Source of the DNA: an uncultured Lachnospiraceae bacterium
Lineage (GTDB): Bacteria > Bacillota > Clostridia > Lachnospirales > Lachnospiraceae
Length of the DNA stretch: 64,000 bases
Direction of reading: 5' to 3'
Assembly (NCBI GenBank): GCA_949840915.1
Contig: CATKXY010000004.1
Span: 1 to 64,000 of the forward strand
Positions 9,181 through 18,173 of the stretch are shown here, piece after piece (within the stretch, counting starts at the first letter, position 1; the number at the start of each line of letters is the position of its first letter). Made by a program: the position numbers and the translations under genes. The notes beneath the pieces were generated by a model. The model searched no databases. It was not told the DNA's origin and was given only the letters and a program-made list of their open reading frames with translations.

Positions 9181-10095
9181 TTACTCCAGAATATCCAGCA
9201 AATGCTGAAAATAATCCGGCAGCGGCGCATCTGTCTCCACATATTCCCCCGTCCTCGGGTGCCGAAAGCCCAGTATTTTGGCATGGAGCGTCTGTCCCTC
9301 CAGCTTATAAGGGGATTTTCTGCCCCCGGAATAGACCTCATCCCCCAGAAGCGGATGGCCGATGGAGGCCATATGGACTCGGATCTGATGTGTGCGCCCC
9401 GTCTCCAGCACGCACTCAATATAAGTATACTTTTGAAAGCGCTGCAGCACTCTGTAATGCGTCACCGCCCGTTTCCCGCACTTTTCATTAACGGCCATCT
9501 TTTTGCGCTCCGTGGGATGTCTGCCCACAGGCTTATCCACAGTCCCCTCATCCTCTGAGATCACACCGTAACAGATTGCATAATAGCGCCTGTTAACACT
9601 GTGTTCCTTCAGTTGGGCGGCCAGACAATTATGAGACCGGTCATTTTTGCACGCCAGAATAGAACCCGTGGTATCCCGGTCTATCCGGTGGACGATGCCG
9701 GGCCGCATGACGCCGTTGATTCCCGACAGTTCCTGCCCGCAGTGATATAACAGTGCATTCACCAGTGTCTTGCTGTAATGGCCTGCCGCAGGGTGTACTA
9801 CCATGCCCTTGGGCTTATTCACCACGATCACATCCTGATCCTCATAAAGTATATCCAGAGGAATATTCTCCGCATCGATGCGGGGCTCCACCGCTTCCGG
9901 CAGGCAGAAACGCACCTCGTCCTCCGCCTTCACCCGGTAACTGCTCTTCACAGACTCGCCGCCCACGCGGACATGGCCTTCCCTGATCATCCTCTGGATA
10001 AAAGAACGTGATAAAGAATCAATGAGCATACTGACACAGCGGTCAATACGCTCATTCTCCAGATCCTCCGTGATAAGAAACACAAACTCATCCAT
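9181..10095 (-). CDS. rluD: 23S rRNA pseudouridine synthase, RluD/RluA family
   Basis: 304 residues. An N-terminal S4 RNA-binding domain (DRCVSMLIDSLSRSFIQRMI...VRVGG) is followed by the RluA-type catalytic domain. The catalytic Asp lies in HRIDRDTTG, and the C-terminal motif is GRTHQIRVHMASIGHPLLGD. It is expected to modify 23S rRNA; which position is a family-level inference. It is 19 bp downstream of lspA, in the operon aroB-lspA-rluD. ATG 10095 has GAGAGGAAG upstream. Confidence 0.92.
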   Translation of the reverse strand: MDEFVFLITEDLENERIDRCVSMLIDSLSRSFIQRMIREGHVRVGGESVKSSYRVKAEDEVRFCLPEAVEPRIDAENIPLDILYEDQDVIVVNKPKGMVVHPAAGHYSKTLVNALLYHCGQELSGINGVMRPGIVHRIDRDTTGSILACKNDRSHNCLAAQLKEHSVNRRYYAICYGVISEDEGTVDKPVGRHPTERKKMAVNEKCGKRAVTHYRVLQRFQKYTYIECVLETGRTHQIRVHMASIGHPLLGDEVYSGGRKSPYKLEGQTLHAKILGFRHPRTGEYVETDAPLPDYFQHLLDILE

Positions 10096-10114
10096 GCCGT
10101 CTTCCTCTCTCCGG

Positions 10115-10669
10115 TTACTTCATCTCCCGATAGCGGTTTTGCTTAAAGCTCAAAAACTCCAGATCCTTCTCCTGAAACACAAACATAAACAATCCGAAAA
10201 GTCCGATGGTCGCCACCACGATATAGATATCCGCCACATTAAATATGGGATAATTGATCAGCACAAAGGATATGAAATCCACCACATAATCAAAGCGGAA
10301 ACGGTCTATCATATTGCCGACACCTCCCGCAATGACCACAGAGAGCAGCACATGTACCTTCACAAACTTTTTTGTCTCCGGCAGTTTGAACAAAAAGAAC
10401 AGAATCACCGCCAAAAAGATCACTCCCACAAACAGGATAAAAAATTTCTGATTCTGCAGCATACCGAAAGCGGACCCCCGGTTCTCCAGATACTGAAGCT
10501 CCAGCACACCGTCTGCCAGCACGAGAGGGGGATTCCCTTTCAGTCTGGAACTCGCCAAATATTTGGTATATTGATCGAGGCCGAGAAGAAGCCCTATGAT
10601 CAGTACGTCAAAACAGATCATAAACCCTCTGCCTACCTTTTTATTGTCCCTGTTTTTGTCTCTACGCAT
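10115..10669 (-). CDS. lspA: Lipoprotein signal peptidase (signal peptidase II)
   Basis: Membrane aspartyl protease that cleaves prolipoproteins at the lipobox. About 184 residues with four membrane segments. The two catalytic aspartates are in GNMIDRFRFDYVVDF and FNVADIYI, and the LENRGSAFGML motif is present. ATG 10669 is preferred over ATG 10675 because GAGG is then correctly spaced. The gene overlaps the end of aroB. Its substrates here would include the lipoproteins at 1686 and 15320. Confidence 0.95.
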   Translation of the reverse strand: MRRDKNRDNKKVGRGFMICFDVLIIGLLLGLDQYTKYLASSRLKGNPPLVLADGVLELQYLENRGSAFGMLQNQKFFILFVGVIFLAVILFFLFKLPETKKFVKVHVLLSVVIAGGVGNMIDRFRFDYVVDFISFVLINYPIFNVADIYIVVATIGLFGLFMFVFQEKDLEFLSFKQNRYREMK

Positions 10670-11771
10670 GTGCATCCTCGTCGCTGAAATGAATTTCTTT
10701 TATGGCCGCCAAGATCTCCTCGTCAGTGACAGTCGTGTCAATAAAGGCCTTGCCGATTTTTTTGAGGAGTATAAAACGGATTTTGCCCGCGCTCATCTTC
10801 TTGTCGGATTTCATGATCCTGAGAATCTCCTCCGGATCGATACCGTCCACGGAGATCGGCAGATAAAACGGCACAAACATATCGCGGATCTCATAGTATT
10901 CCTCCATGGACAACAGCTCCTTCTTCCATGAAATATAAGCAGCCGCCACCGTTCCCAGCGCCACGCACTCACCGTGATAAAGCTCAAAGTTCTTTGCCTT
11001 CTCGATGGCATGACCGACGGTATGTCCCAGATTTAACAGCGCCCGATCCCCCTGTTCCGTGGGATCTTTCTCCACCACCAGCTTCTTGATTTTGCAGCAC
11101 CGCAGCACCATCTCCTCAAGCACTGCCATATCCTTCTCACATATCTCATACATATTCTCGATCAGCCACTCATAAAAAGATGCATCCCTGATCAGCGCAG
11201 ATTTCATAACCTCCGCAAATCCGGAGAAGAACTGCCTGTCCTCAAGACTGCTCAAAACGGAGAGATTCATATAGACCAGACGGGGCATCTTAAACGCTCC
11301 CACCATATTCTTGTAGCCGTCAAAATCCACCCCCGTCTTGCCTCCGATAGAGCTGTCCGCCTGGGACAATAATGTGGTGGGAATCTGAACGAAATCAATG
11401 CCTCTGAGATAGGTAGCAGCCGTATAACCTGTGAGATCACCCACCACGCCGCCGCCCAGAGCCACCATCATATCCTTTCTGTCAAAACCCTCCCTGATCA
11501 GAAAAGAATAAACATCCTTCACCGTATCCAGCGTCTTGTGTTCCTCTCCGGCGGCAAATACATATTTCACAGCCTTGAGACAATTGCCCAAAAGAAGCTT
11601 TAAAACCTCCTCCCCGTAGAGCGCGTCCACATTGGAATCCGTGACGATACAAAGACGCCTGCCCTCTGTGCCAAGCTCCTTGAGTTCCTCCGGAAAATCC
11701 GCAAAAGTTTTAGACAACACAATGTCATAACAGGGCCTTTTTTGATAGGAAACCGATAATCTCTCTGCCAT
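10662..11771 (-). CDS. aroB: 3-dehydroquinate synthase
   Basis: Second enzyme of the shikimate pathway (DAHP to 3-dehydroquinate, NAD and metal dependent). 369 residues, with ALGGGVVGDLTGYTAATYLRG, the IPTTLLSQADSSIGGKTGVD active-site block, and the metal ligands in NLGHTVGHAIE. The start at 11771 has AGGAG only a few bases upstream, directly after the terminator hairpin that follows sepF. Confidence 0.96.
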   Translation of the reverse strand: MAERLSVSYQKRPCYDIVLSKTFADFPEELKELGTEGRRLCIVTDSNVDALYGEEVLKLLLGNCLKAVKYVFAAGEEHKTLDTVKDVYSFLIREGFDRKDMMVALGGGVVGDLTGYTAATYLRGIDFVQIPTTLLSQADSSIGGKTGVDFDGYKNMVGAFKMPRLVYMNLSVLSSLEDRQFFSGFAEVMKSALIRDASFYEWLIENMYEICEKDMAVLEEMVLRCCKIKKLVVEKDPTEQGDRALLNLGHTVGHAIEKAKNFELYHGECVALGTVAAAYISWKKELLSMEEYYEIRDMFVPFYLPISVDGIDPEEILRIMKSDKKMSAGKIRFILLKKIGKAFIDTTVTDEEILAAIKEIHFSDEDAHA

Positions 11772-11781
11772 ATTTTCTCCT

Positions 11782-11807
11782 AAAAAGGCTTCCCTGTCCG
11801 GGAAGCC
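11782..11807 (-). terminator. Intrinsic terminator after sepF, abutting the aroB ribosome-binding site
   Basis: Stem GGCTTCCC (11787-11794) / GGGAAGCC (11800-11807) followed on the minus strand by TTTTT. The T run leads straight into AGGAG and the aroB ATG at 11771. Confidence 0.75.
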
Positions 11808-11836
11808 CGTAATTTACGCAAATTTATGTATCCGTT

Positions 11837-12370
11837 TTATATGCCTCCGTTTAACGGCATCTCAAAAGAGCCGCCGAAGATATCCTGAAAATCTCCTGAA
11901 ATATCCACACTGGCAGGCGTAATGATAAAAATATAATGCGAAATCTTCTGTAGATTGCCCGAAATTGCAAAGCAGGACCCGGAGGTAAAATCAATAATAC
12001 GCTGAGCGATATCCACATCCAGTCCCTCCAGATTCAAAACTACAGTGCGGTTTGCCAGCAGAGTCTCTGTGATCTCTCTGGCATCCTCCACGGTGCTGGG
12101 CTTGATCACGCACACCTCCATGCCGTTTCCCGGCATCTTGCGGGTCACGTTCTGACGAATAGGCGTCACCTTGGGCTGAACGGTTCTCTTTGCCGTCCTG
12201 TCCTCATACCCGGCGTCGGCATTGTCCTTCACCGCCCTGGGAGCAGCTGACTTTTTGGGTGCAGGTTCCAGATCCGCCTCATCTTCGTCATCCAGATAAT
12301 CGTCGTCGTAATATTCATCATCCTCATCGTTCAATTTCATATAGTTCAGAAACTTATCCATGACACCCAT
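11837..12370 (-). CDS. sepF: Cell division protein SepF
   Basis: Cytoplasmic protein that polymerises and anchors FtsZ to the membrane. 177 residues. The N-terminal amphipathic start MGVMDKFLNYMKLND is the membrane anchor. An acidic, low-complexity linker follows (DDEYYDDDYLDDEDEADLE), then the SepF core from about residue 90 (VCVIKPSTVEDAREITETLL...VVLNLEGLDVDIAQRIIDF). It is 3 bp downstream of yggS, the usual Gram-positive pairing. Confidence 0.95.
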   Translation of the reverse strand: MGVMDKFLNYMKLNDEDDEYYDDDYLDDEDEADLEPAPKKSAAPRAVKDNADAGYEDRTAKRTVQPKVTPIRQNVTRKMPGNGMEVCVIKPSTVEDAREITETLLANRTVVLNLEGLDVDIAQRIIDFTSGSCFAISGNLQKISHYIFIITPASVDISGDFQDIFGGSFEMPLNGGI

Positions 12371-12373
12371 CTA

Positions 12374-13099
12374 TCAACTCTCCTTTTTATAGTCCCGCTC
12401 TCCGAAGATGCCTGTCCCCACCCGGACACAGGTAGCGCCTTCCTCCACGGCAACCATATAATCGCCTGTCATCCCCATGGACAGCACATTGCCCATGCAT
12501 CTATTATCGGTGTTTTTGCCCATGATGTCAACAGACAATTGTGTCAACTTTTGAAAATACACGCGGTTCTCTTCCGCATTCTCCACAAAAGGAGCGATGG
12601 TCATCAGGCCTCTGACACAAATGCCGGGCAGCTTTGCGATCTGGGAGACAAGGGCCTGAGCCTCCCCCGGTGCAGCTCCAAACTTGCTCTCCTCCTGCGC
12701 CACATTCACCTCCACCAGAATGTTCACCGTAATATTTCTTTTTACGGCTTCCCTGCTGATCTCCTCCGCCAGTCTCAGAGAGTCCACGCTGTGTATCATG
12801 TACACCTTATCCACGATATATTTCACTTTGTTGCGCTGCAGATGTCCGATCATATGCCATCTGATATCATCAGGCATCTGCGGAATCTTGTCCAGAAGCT
12901 CCTGCACCTTATTCTCGCCGAAGTCCCTGGCACCCGCCGCGTAGGCCTCCTTAAGGAGCTCCACGGGCTTCGTCTTGCTCACCGAGATCAGCGTGACCTC
13001 TGACATGTTCCGCCCGGATGTCTCACAGGCCTTTTTGATATTGTCCTGTACCCGAAGTATATTTTCCCGGATAAAATCTCCTGAATCCATTTCTCTCAT
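12374..13099 (-). CDS. YggS/PLPBP family pyridoxal-phosphate homeostasis protein
   Basis: 241-residue PLP-binding alanine-racemase-like barrel without a known reaction; the family keeps PLP levels balanced. The PLP lysine is in LISVSKTKP, followed by ARDFGENKVQELLDK and the HMIGHLQRNK motif. The C-terminal VRVGTGIFGER is the phosphate-binding region. It is paired with sepF, as in the ylm operon of other Firmicutes. Confidence 0.94.
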   Translation of the reverse strand: MREMDSGDFIRENILRVQDNIKKACETSGRNMSEVTLISVSKTKPVELLKEAYAAGARDFGENKVQELLDKIPQMPDDIRWHMIGHLQRNKVKYIVDKVYMIHSVDSLRLAEEISREAVKRNITVNILVEVNVAQEESKFGAAPGEAQALVSQIAKLPGICVRGLMTIAPFVENAEENRVYFQKLTQLSVDIMGKNTDNRCMGNVLSMGMTGDYMVAVEEGATCVRVGTGIFGERDYKKES

Positions 13100-13158
13100 A
13101 TCCTCTCATTTTGCCGCCCCGCCGGCATCGGATCCCGTCATCCCGCAGATCGGAGATT

Positions 13159-14712
13159 TCAGTTATTCAGAAACTGATCATCATGAACGGCATCCGCGTT
13201 CAGCGCGATATAATCATATACATTCAGACCATATTGGGTATTTGCCTTAACTATGGCATACTCATCGTTCTGATACAGTATATTGATCTGTTTAAAATCC
13301 GCATATCCGTTGTTGACATTGTAAACGCCCTTGAGCGTCGCCCTTCTGCTCACCACAAAAGTTTCCTGTCCGTTCTCCTTAAACAGGATGTCCGCCGCAT
13401 TCAAAATTGCGGCATCCACATAATACTCTCCGGTGTTTTTGTCATAGCTGTACAAAGAGATATCATAGAGCTGACTCGAGACCTCGCCGCTCTCCATCAC
13501 ATACTGTTTGAGCACTTGTGCCTTTCCCGAATTACCCTGCGGAAATATATAGTCCTCGGGAATCAGATAAAACTCCTTGTCCACAATGGCTGAATTGGGA
13601 ATTTTGAGTCCTGTATCATTGTTGAGCAAAAGCTCGATCTCCACAAAACGGTCATTCACAAAAGTGATCATGGAATTTGTGAATGAAAGCTGTAAATAGT
13701 GCTTTCCGTCTCCATTGTTCAAAAGCTTGGCCGCTCCCCAGGACTCATACTGATTTTTGAGAAAGCGTACTTTGATATAACCGTTCTCCTCCAGCTCTGC
13801 CCCGCGCTCCCCATCCTCTATCGGAATGACCACAGACCAGTTCTCGCCGGTAGTGAGCTTATATGCTGCGTCGCCGGCCTCCAGAAGCTCATTGCCCAGC
13901 AGCTGTTCTTTCCGCTCCTCATAGACCTTCTTGTCGAAGACCGTCTCTGTCACCTCTGAGGCAGTCAAGCTCTCATATCCGTCCACCCAATAACTCACCA
14001 CGCCGCTCTGCGGAGCATAGCATCGGGAAATAATATTCGCCACGCCGGCGCCCGAGCCAATGCGGTTCACACTCTCCAGCATATTGGCGTTGGCAAGCTT
14101 CTGTACGGTATTTTTTAAGGAATTTTTAAAATCATACACATTGGAAAATTCGCGGCTGTCAAAACCATGAGAAAAATTTACCAGTTCACTCCTAAATTCC
14201 AGAAGCTCCTTTTCACTCAGCACATTTTCACCCAGATTGGTATTTCCCAGCTCCTCGCTGAGTCGTCCGGTCTCATCCACGATATAAACCAAATCATTGG
14301 CCGCCACACGCTCGCCTTCATTGGCATAGTAATTCACATATCCGGCAGATGCAGTATTCACTACAGTCTCATCCCTGATCACTACGCCGCGATAGATATT
14401 ATTGGTGGCAAGGGAACCCTTTTTGACTTCATATCTCACAATATGTCCTGTCTGAAAATAGAGGATCACACACACGACAACATATAGAAAGATAACCGCA
14501 AAGATCAGCATTCCAATATTGAGGTTCATTGGCTTTTTGTATTTTTTAATGTTGCTTTTATTATTCTGCCTGCTCTGGTTTCGTCTGTTCCGGCTCTGAC
14601 TGTTCTGACTTTGCCTGTTCTGACTTTGCCTGCTCTGACTTTGCCTGCTCTGATCCGGTCTGTTTTGTCTGCCTGTCCTCTTTTTGTGTCTCGCTCCGTT
14701 TCCAGACGCCAA
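13159..14712 (-). CDS. HlyD-like membrane-anchored protein, TTG start
   Basis: About 517 residues. No ATG is available at the start; TTG 14712 lies six bases after GGAGGAG and is the best choice. A very basic Gln/Ser/Arg-rich N-terminus built from RQSQ-type repeats is followed by one membrane segment (NIGMLIFAVIFLYVVVCVIL). The external domain resembles HlyD/efflux adaptors (SAGYVNYYANEGERVAANDLVYIVD, a lipoyl-like hairpin). The gene lies 59 bp upstream of yggS-sepF, suggesting a link to division or envelope assembly. The partner is unknown, as no efflux pump is nearby. Confidence 0.75.
   Translation of the reverse strand: MASGNGARHKKRTGRQNRPDQSRQSQSRQSQNRQSQNSQSRNRRNQSRQNNKSNIKKYKKPMNLNIGMLIFAVIFLYVVVCVILYFQTGHIVRYEVKKGSLATNNIYRGVVIRDETVVNTASAGYVNYYANEGERVAANDLVYIVDETGRLSEELGNTNLGENVLSEKELLEFRSELVNFSHGFDSREFSNVYDFKNSLKNTVQKLANANMLESVNRIGSGAGVANIISRCYAPQSGVVSYWVDGYESLTASEVTETVFDKKVYEERKEQLLGNELLEAGDAAYKLTTGENWSVVIPIEDGERGAELEENGYIKVRFLKNQYESWGAAKLLNNGDGKHYLQLSFTNSMITFVNDRFVEIELLLNNDTGLKIPNSAIVDKEFYLIPEDYIFPQGNSGKAQVLKQYVMESGEVSSQLYDISLYSYDKNTGEYYVDAAILNAADILFKENGQETFVVSRRATLKGVYNVNNGYADFKQINILYQNDEYAIVKANTQYGLNVYDYIALNADAVHDDQFLNN
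14596..14656. repeat. Tandem 15-bp repeats inside the HlyD-like gene
   Basis: About four imperfect copies of the plus-strand unit TGACTTTGCCTGYTC. They encode the RQSQ/KVRAG-like basic repeats at the protein's N-terminus. Copy number could vary by slippage; unit length is a multiple of three, so the frame is kept. Confidence 0.7.
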
Positions 14713-14748
14713 TTTCCACTCCTCCAAAATACATTTAAATTCATCGAA

Positions 14749-14771
14749 AAGCCCCGGGGCTTCCGAGGCTT
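14749..14771 (-). terminator. Terminator after the P-loop gene
   Basis: Stem AAGCCCCGG / CCGAGGCTT with one mismatch and a 5-nt loop, followed on the minus strand by TTTTCG. It lies between the gene at 14816 and the HlyD-like gene. Confidence 0.6.
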
Positions 14772-14815
14772 ATTTTGATACTTTTTAAATTTGATACACG
14801 ACTGACACCATATTC

Positions 14816-15235
14816 TTACAGGGAAGCGATCACCATACTCTTCAACTGCTCGGGAAGCTCCGTCTCATCCAGAGAGATGCTGAGTATAAAGTCTACATTA
14901 AACGCCTGACTCACTTTCATGAGCTTGTCGATAACCGAGCAAAGCTCCTCGTCCCTGAGAGCCGCAATCTTTAAAAAGCTGTCAAAATACATCTGCTGTA
15001 AATCGTGGTCCTGAGACAGTATACCGCAGACAAAGCCGACAAACTCGCTGCTGTTTTCAATCATATACTGTGATACATCAATCAGACGAACCTTGTTGTT
15101 CAGCTCATACATATGCTTGGTACTCTTATCCAGATACACGATATTGCCGGAGATACTCTTTACCTCGCTGTTCACCTTATCCAATAACTGCTTTGTCTTG
15201 CCCTTTCCCTTCTTGCCTACAATCAACTGAACCAT
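14816..15235 (-). CDS. Small P-loop protein, function unknown
   Basis: 139 residues with a Walker A motif right at the N-terminus (IVGKKGKGKTKQ). A weak Walker B-like FILSISLDE lies near the C-terminus. The protein is shorter than known P-loop ATPase families, although such genes are sometimes labelled PilT-like. Apart from the P-loop no function can be claimed. The start has AGGAGGG upstream. It appears monocistronic: a terminator follows, and a weak promoter-like TATAAT (15288-15293) precedes it. Confidence 0.65.
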   Translation of the reverse strand: MVQLIVGKKGKGKTKQLLDKVNSEVKSISGNIVYLDKSTKHMYELNNKVRLIDVSQYMIENSSEFVGFVCGILSQDHDLQQMYFDSFLKIAALRDEELCSVIDKLMKVSQAFNVDFILSISLDETELPEQLKSMVIASL

Positions 15236-15319
15236 TGGTAGCCCTCCTGTCGTATATTAATCTGTAAATCATATTCAATATAGCTCTATTATAGTGTATT
15301 CCCTGTCAAAAAACAACTA

Positions 15320-16363
15320 CTATTTGTTGATTTCATCCAGCAGATCTGTCATTTGTTTATACAGATCGTCGTTTGTGTCAGCTCCCAAAATCACGGATAT
15401 ATAAGGAGCTCCGCCTGTATCCCGGGACATGAGTATCAGACAATGTCCGGCTGCGTTGGTGGTGCCGGTCTTTCCTCCGATGATATTGACATTGGAGGGC
15501 GCCTGAAAATCACCTTTCAGGAAACGGTTTGAATTGGTATAAGAAACTTCCTTGGCATTCCCGCTGCCGTCATAATAGGTGGTCTGATAACTGGTGCTCT
15601 GAATGATCTCACTGAATGTCTCATATTTGACAGCCTCATTGAAGATCAGGTACAGATCATAACAGGTGGTATAATGATTCTCGTCCGTCAGACCATGAGC
15701 GTTGGCAAAATGCGTATTGGTGGCTCCGAGACTTTTCGCCTCCTCATTCATCATCTCCACAAACTGATCCACACTGCCCCCGATATTCTCGGCGATCATA
15801 TTTGCAACATCATTGGCGGAACGCAGCATCAGAATGTGCAGCGCCTGGTTCAGAGTCATGGTATCCCCCGGCTTCAGACCGCTTAACTGTGCGCCGGGCT
15901 CCGTAATCTTCACAACATCCGTGGCTGTCAGCATCTGATCAGGAGAACCGTTCTTTAACGCCACCAGTGCAGTCATCACCTTGGTGATGCTGGCCGGATA
16001 GAGACGCTCATGGGGATTCTGGGCGCACAGAACCTCTTTGTCATTCAGGTCAAAGAGCACTGCCGCCTTGGCTTTGGAGAGATCCAAAGTCTCGCTGTCC
16101 ATGATATTGTCTGTCACCACGCACAGATCTGCCGCAAAGGGTTTAGCGGAATCGCTGGTCTGTCCTACAGTGACATTGAAGCTGCTCACCTTGGCAGCCG
16201 ACTGATAAGTCATCTCATATTTCAGATTACCGCAGCCGGAAAGTACAGTGACCGCCGCCAGAAGCAATGCCAAAATCGCCTTCCTTCTCCTGCCGTGACA
16301 TTTTCCTCTTCCGGAAAATCCGGATATCCTGTTCTTCTCCGTATCACTATTTGTATATTTCAC
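15320..16363 (-). CDS. D-alanyl-D-alanine carboxypeptidase (penicillin-binding protein), lipoprotein form
   Basis: Removes the terminal D-Ala from peptidoglycan stem peptides. 347 residues. A basic N-terminus and lipobox (AVTVLSGCGN) suggest a lipid anchor rather than the usual C-terminal helix. The three active-site motifs are present: SITK in PASITKVMTAL, SAND (SxN), and KTG in GGKTGTTNAAG. The start overlaps the end of mgsA by 17 bp, so the genes are coupled. Confidence 0.92.
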   Translation of the reverse strand: MKYTNSDTEKNRISGFSGRGKCHGRRRKAILALLLAAVTVLSGCGNLKYEMTYQSAAKVSSFNVTVGQTSDSAKPFAADLCVVTDNIMDSETLDLSKAKAAVLFDLNDKEVLCAQNPHERLYPASITKVMTALVALKNGSPDQMLTATDVVKITEPGAQLSGLKPGDTMTLNQALHILMLRSANDVANMIAENIGGSVDQFVEMMNEEAKSLGATNTHFANAHGLTDENHYTTCYDLYLIFNEAVKYETFSEIIQSTSYQTTYYDGSGNAKEVSYTNSNRFLKGDFQAPSNVNIIGGKTGTTNAAGHCLILMSRDTGGAPYISVILGADTNDDLYKQMTDLLDEINK

Positions 16364-16742
16364 GCCACTCCAAATCTCCTCTGTCCAGGGACTTTATCAA
16401 CAGCTCCGCGCTGGCAAGATTGGTGGCCAGCGGAATATTGTACATATCACACAGCCGGAACACATTGTTCACATCAGGCTCATGAGTCTTCGGATTCAGC
16501 GGGTCTCTCAGAAAGATCACCAGATCAATCTGATTGTGCTCTATCTGAGCGCTCACCTGCTGTTCTCCCCCCAGATGCCCTGCCAGATACTTGTGTATGG
16601 TCAGATTGGTGACCTCCTCAATCAGCCTTCCCGTCGTACCCGTTGCATAAAGATCATTTTTGCTCAGGATTCCCCGATAGGCAATGCAGAAATTCTGCAT
16701 TAGTTTCTTTTTCGCGTCGTGCGCGATCAATGCAATGTTCAT
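16347..16742 (-). CDS. mgsA: Methylglyoxal synthase
   Basis: Converts dihydroxyacetone phosphate to methylglyoxal and phosphate, a bypass of lower glycolysis. 131 residues. Family motifs are IALIAHDAKK, ATGTTGRLIEE (phosphate loop), HLGGEQQVSA, and LRDPLNPKTHEPDV with the catalytic Asp. It follows rodA by 24 bp and overlaps the carboxypeptidase gene, so it belongs to the cell-shape transcript. Confidence 0.95.
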   Translation of the reverse strand: MNIALIAHDAKKKLMQNFCIAYRGILSKNDLYATGTTGRLIEEVTNLTIHKYLAGHLGGEQQVSAQIEHNQIDLVIFLRDPLNPKTHEPDVNNVFRLCDMYNIPLATNLASAELLIKSLDRGDLEWREIYK

Positions 16743-16766
16743 AAGCTATCCCCTCTATACCCCTTT

Positions 16767-17888
16767 TTAGCCGGTCTGGCCGGCATTACGTCCGGCCTGA
16801 AGCCGCACGTTCAAGACAAATCCCATACCGATAAAACAGCTCATCAGCGATGTGAGTCCCGAGCTCACAAACGGAAGCGGCAGGCCTGTATTCGGCAGGA
16901 TAAACGTGGCTACGCCGATATTGAAAAAGCTCTGAAATGCTATCAACCCTCCCATGCCGGCTGCAATGATCTGCCCGGCCGTATCCTTCGCCCTGCGGGC
17001 CACGGATATGCATTCCAGCGCCACCCCCATCAACAACACGATAACAACAACGCTCCCTTTGAATCCGAACTCCTCGCCTATTACGGCAAAGATAAAATCC
17101 GTCTCGGTTTCCGATATAAAATCCCCGTTCTTCACGGATGTGATCTCGTTATTTTTATAGCCTTTACCATTGAGCTGTCCCGAACCGATAGCCATGACAG
17201 AATTGAGCTGCTGATAAGCCTCCGCTGTCGCATACTCCTCCGGGTTGATAAAGGCTAAAATCCTGTTCTGCTGATGTTCCTTCAGTATCGTCTGATCCGG
17301 CTGTACGGCGATGGCCACAACCACGATCAGAGCGGGAATCCCCACTGCCAGAGCTCCTATGATGTATTTCCAGCTGATTCCCCCTGCGAACAGGATCACA
17401 CAGAATAGTACCAGCACGATGATACTTGTGGACAGATCCGGCTGTTCCTCGATCAGCACCCAGGGGACTCCGATCAGCACGGCACAGAGCACAAGCATTT
17501 TCAAGGTGTTCAGTTTATTCTTATATTTCATAATAAACTGTGCAAAGAATAAAATCAACATAATTTTTGCGGTCTCGGATGGCTGAAAGGTAATGGAACC
17601 GATCTCCACCCAGCGCTGCGCCCCCTTATGTTCCTCCCCGATAAACATAACAAGCATCAGCAGGGTCAGATTGCCGGCGTAAATCAGCCAGTACAGCTTC
17701 AGCAGGGTGTTATAATTGATGAACGACAGAACGATCATCGTTACGGCCCCCGCCGCCACCCCGACAAACTGCTTGGCCTGCAGGGACTCCTCCGCGCTGC
17801 CAATGGCCACAACGCCGATGGCAGCCAGAGCAAGCACCATAAGTATCAATTTAAAATCATAGTCGCGCAATTTATAATTTCTGAACAT
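16767..17888 (-). CDS. rodA: Rod-shape SEDS glycosyltransferase RodA
   Basis: Polymerises lipid II into glycan during elongation, with PBP2. About 373 residues with roughly ten membrane segments. SEDS motifs include WVEIGSITFQPSE and NTGLPLPFVSSGLTSL. ATG 17888 is chosen (GAGG at the right distance, 7 bp after minE) over a start 15 codons upstream inside minE. The transcript links mre, mrdA, min and rodA. Confidence 0.95.
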   Translation of the reverse strand: MFRNYKLRDYDFKLILMVLALAAIGVVAIGSAEESLQAKQFVGVAAGAVTMIVLSFINYNTLLKLYWLIYAGNLTLLMLVMFIGEEHKGAQRWVEIGSITFQPSETAKIMLILFFAQFIMKYKNKLNTLKMLVLCAVLIGVPWVLIEEQPDLSTSIIVLVLFCVILFAGGISWKYIIGALAVGIPALIVVVAIAVQPDQTILKEHQQNRILAFINPEEYATAEAYQQLNSVMAIGSGQLNGKGYKNNEITSVKNGDFISETETDFIFAVIGEEFGFKGSVVVIVLLMGVALECISVARRAKDTAGQIIAAGMGGLIAFQSFFNIGVATFILPNTGLPLPFVSSGLTSLMSCFIGMGFVLNVRLQAGRNAGQTG

Positions 17889-17895
17889 ATTGTCC

Positions 17896-18159
17896 TCATT
17901 TGGTGTGCAGATCCAGTATGGGAATATTGGCATAGAGCACAGGAGTCTTTCCTCTGCCTGATTTGCTGCCCTTTGTCTGTATCTGAATATCCATATTCCC
18001 TGTATCTATCTTCATGTACTTCGAAATCACCTTTGTGATATCTGCCTTGATCAGCTCCATAACCTCCGGCGAACAGTTGACCCTGTCGGAGATCAGCAGG
18101 ATCTTGAGCCTGTCCTTAGCAACCTGGCAGGAGCTCTTTTTACGAAAGAACTGTAACAT
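17896..18159 (-). CDS. minE: Cell division topological specificity factor MinE
   Basis: 87 residues. The N-terminal membrane-targeting/anti-MinCD helix contains AKDRLKILLISDR, and the C-terminal dimerisation part contains DIQIQTKGS. It drives MinCD oscillation so that the septum forms at mid-cell. AAGGAGGGAG precedes ATG 18159. MinE is absent from Bacillus but usual in clostridia. Confidence 0.95.
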   Translation of the reverse strand: MLQFFRKKSSCQVAKDRLKILLISDRVNCSPEVMELIKADITKVISKYMKIDTGNMDIQIQTKGSKSGRGKTPVLYANIPILDLHTK

Positions 18160-18173
18160 ACAAACTCCCTCCT

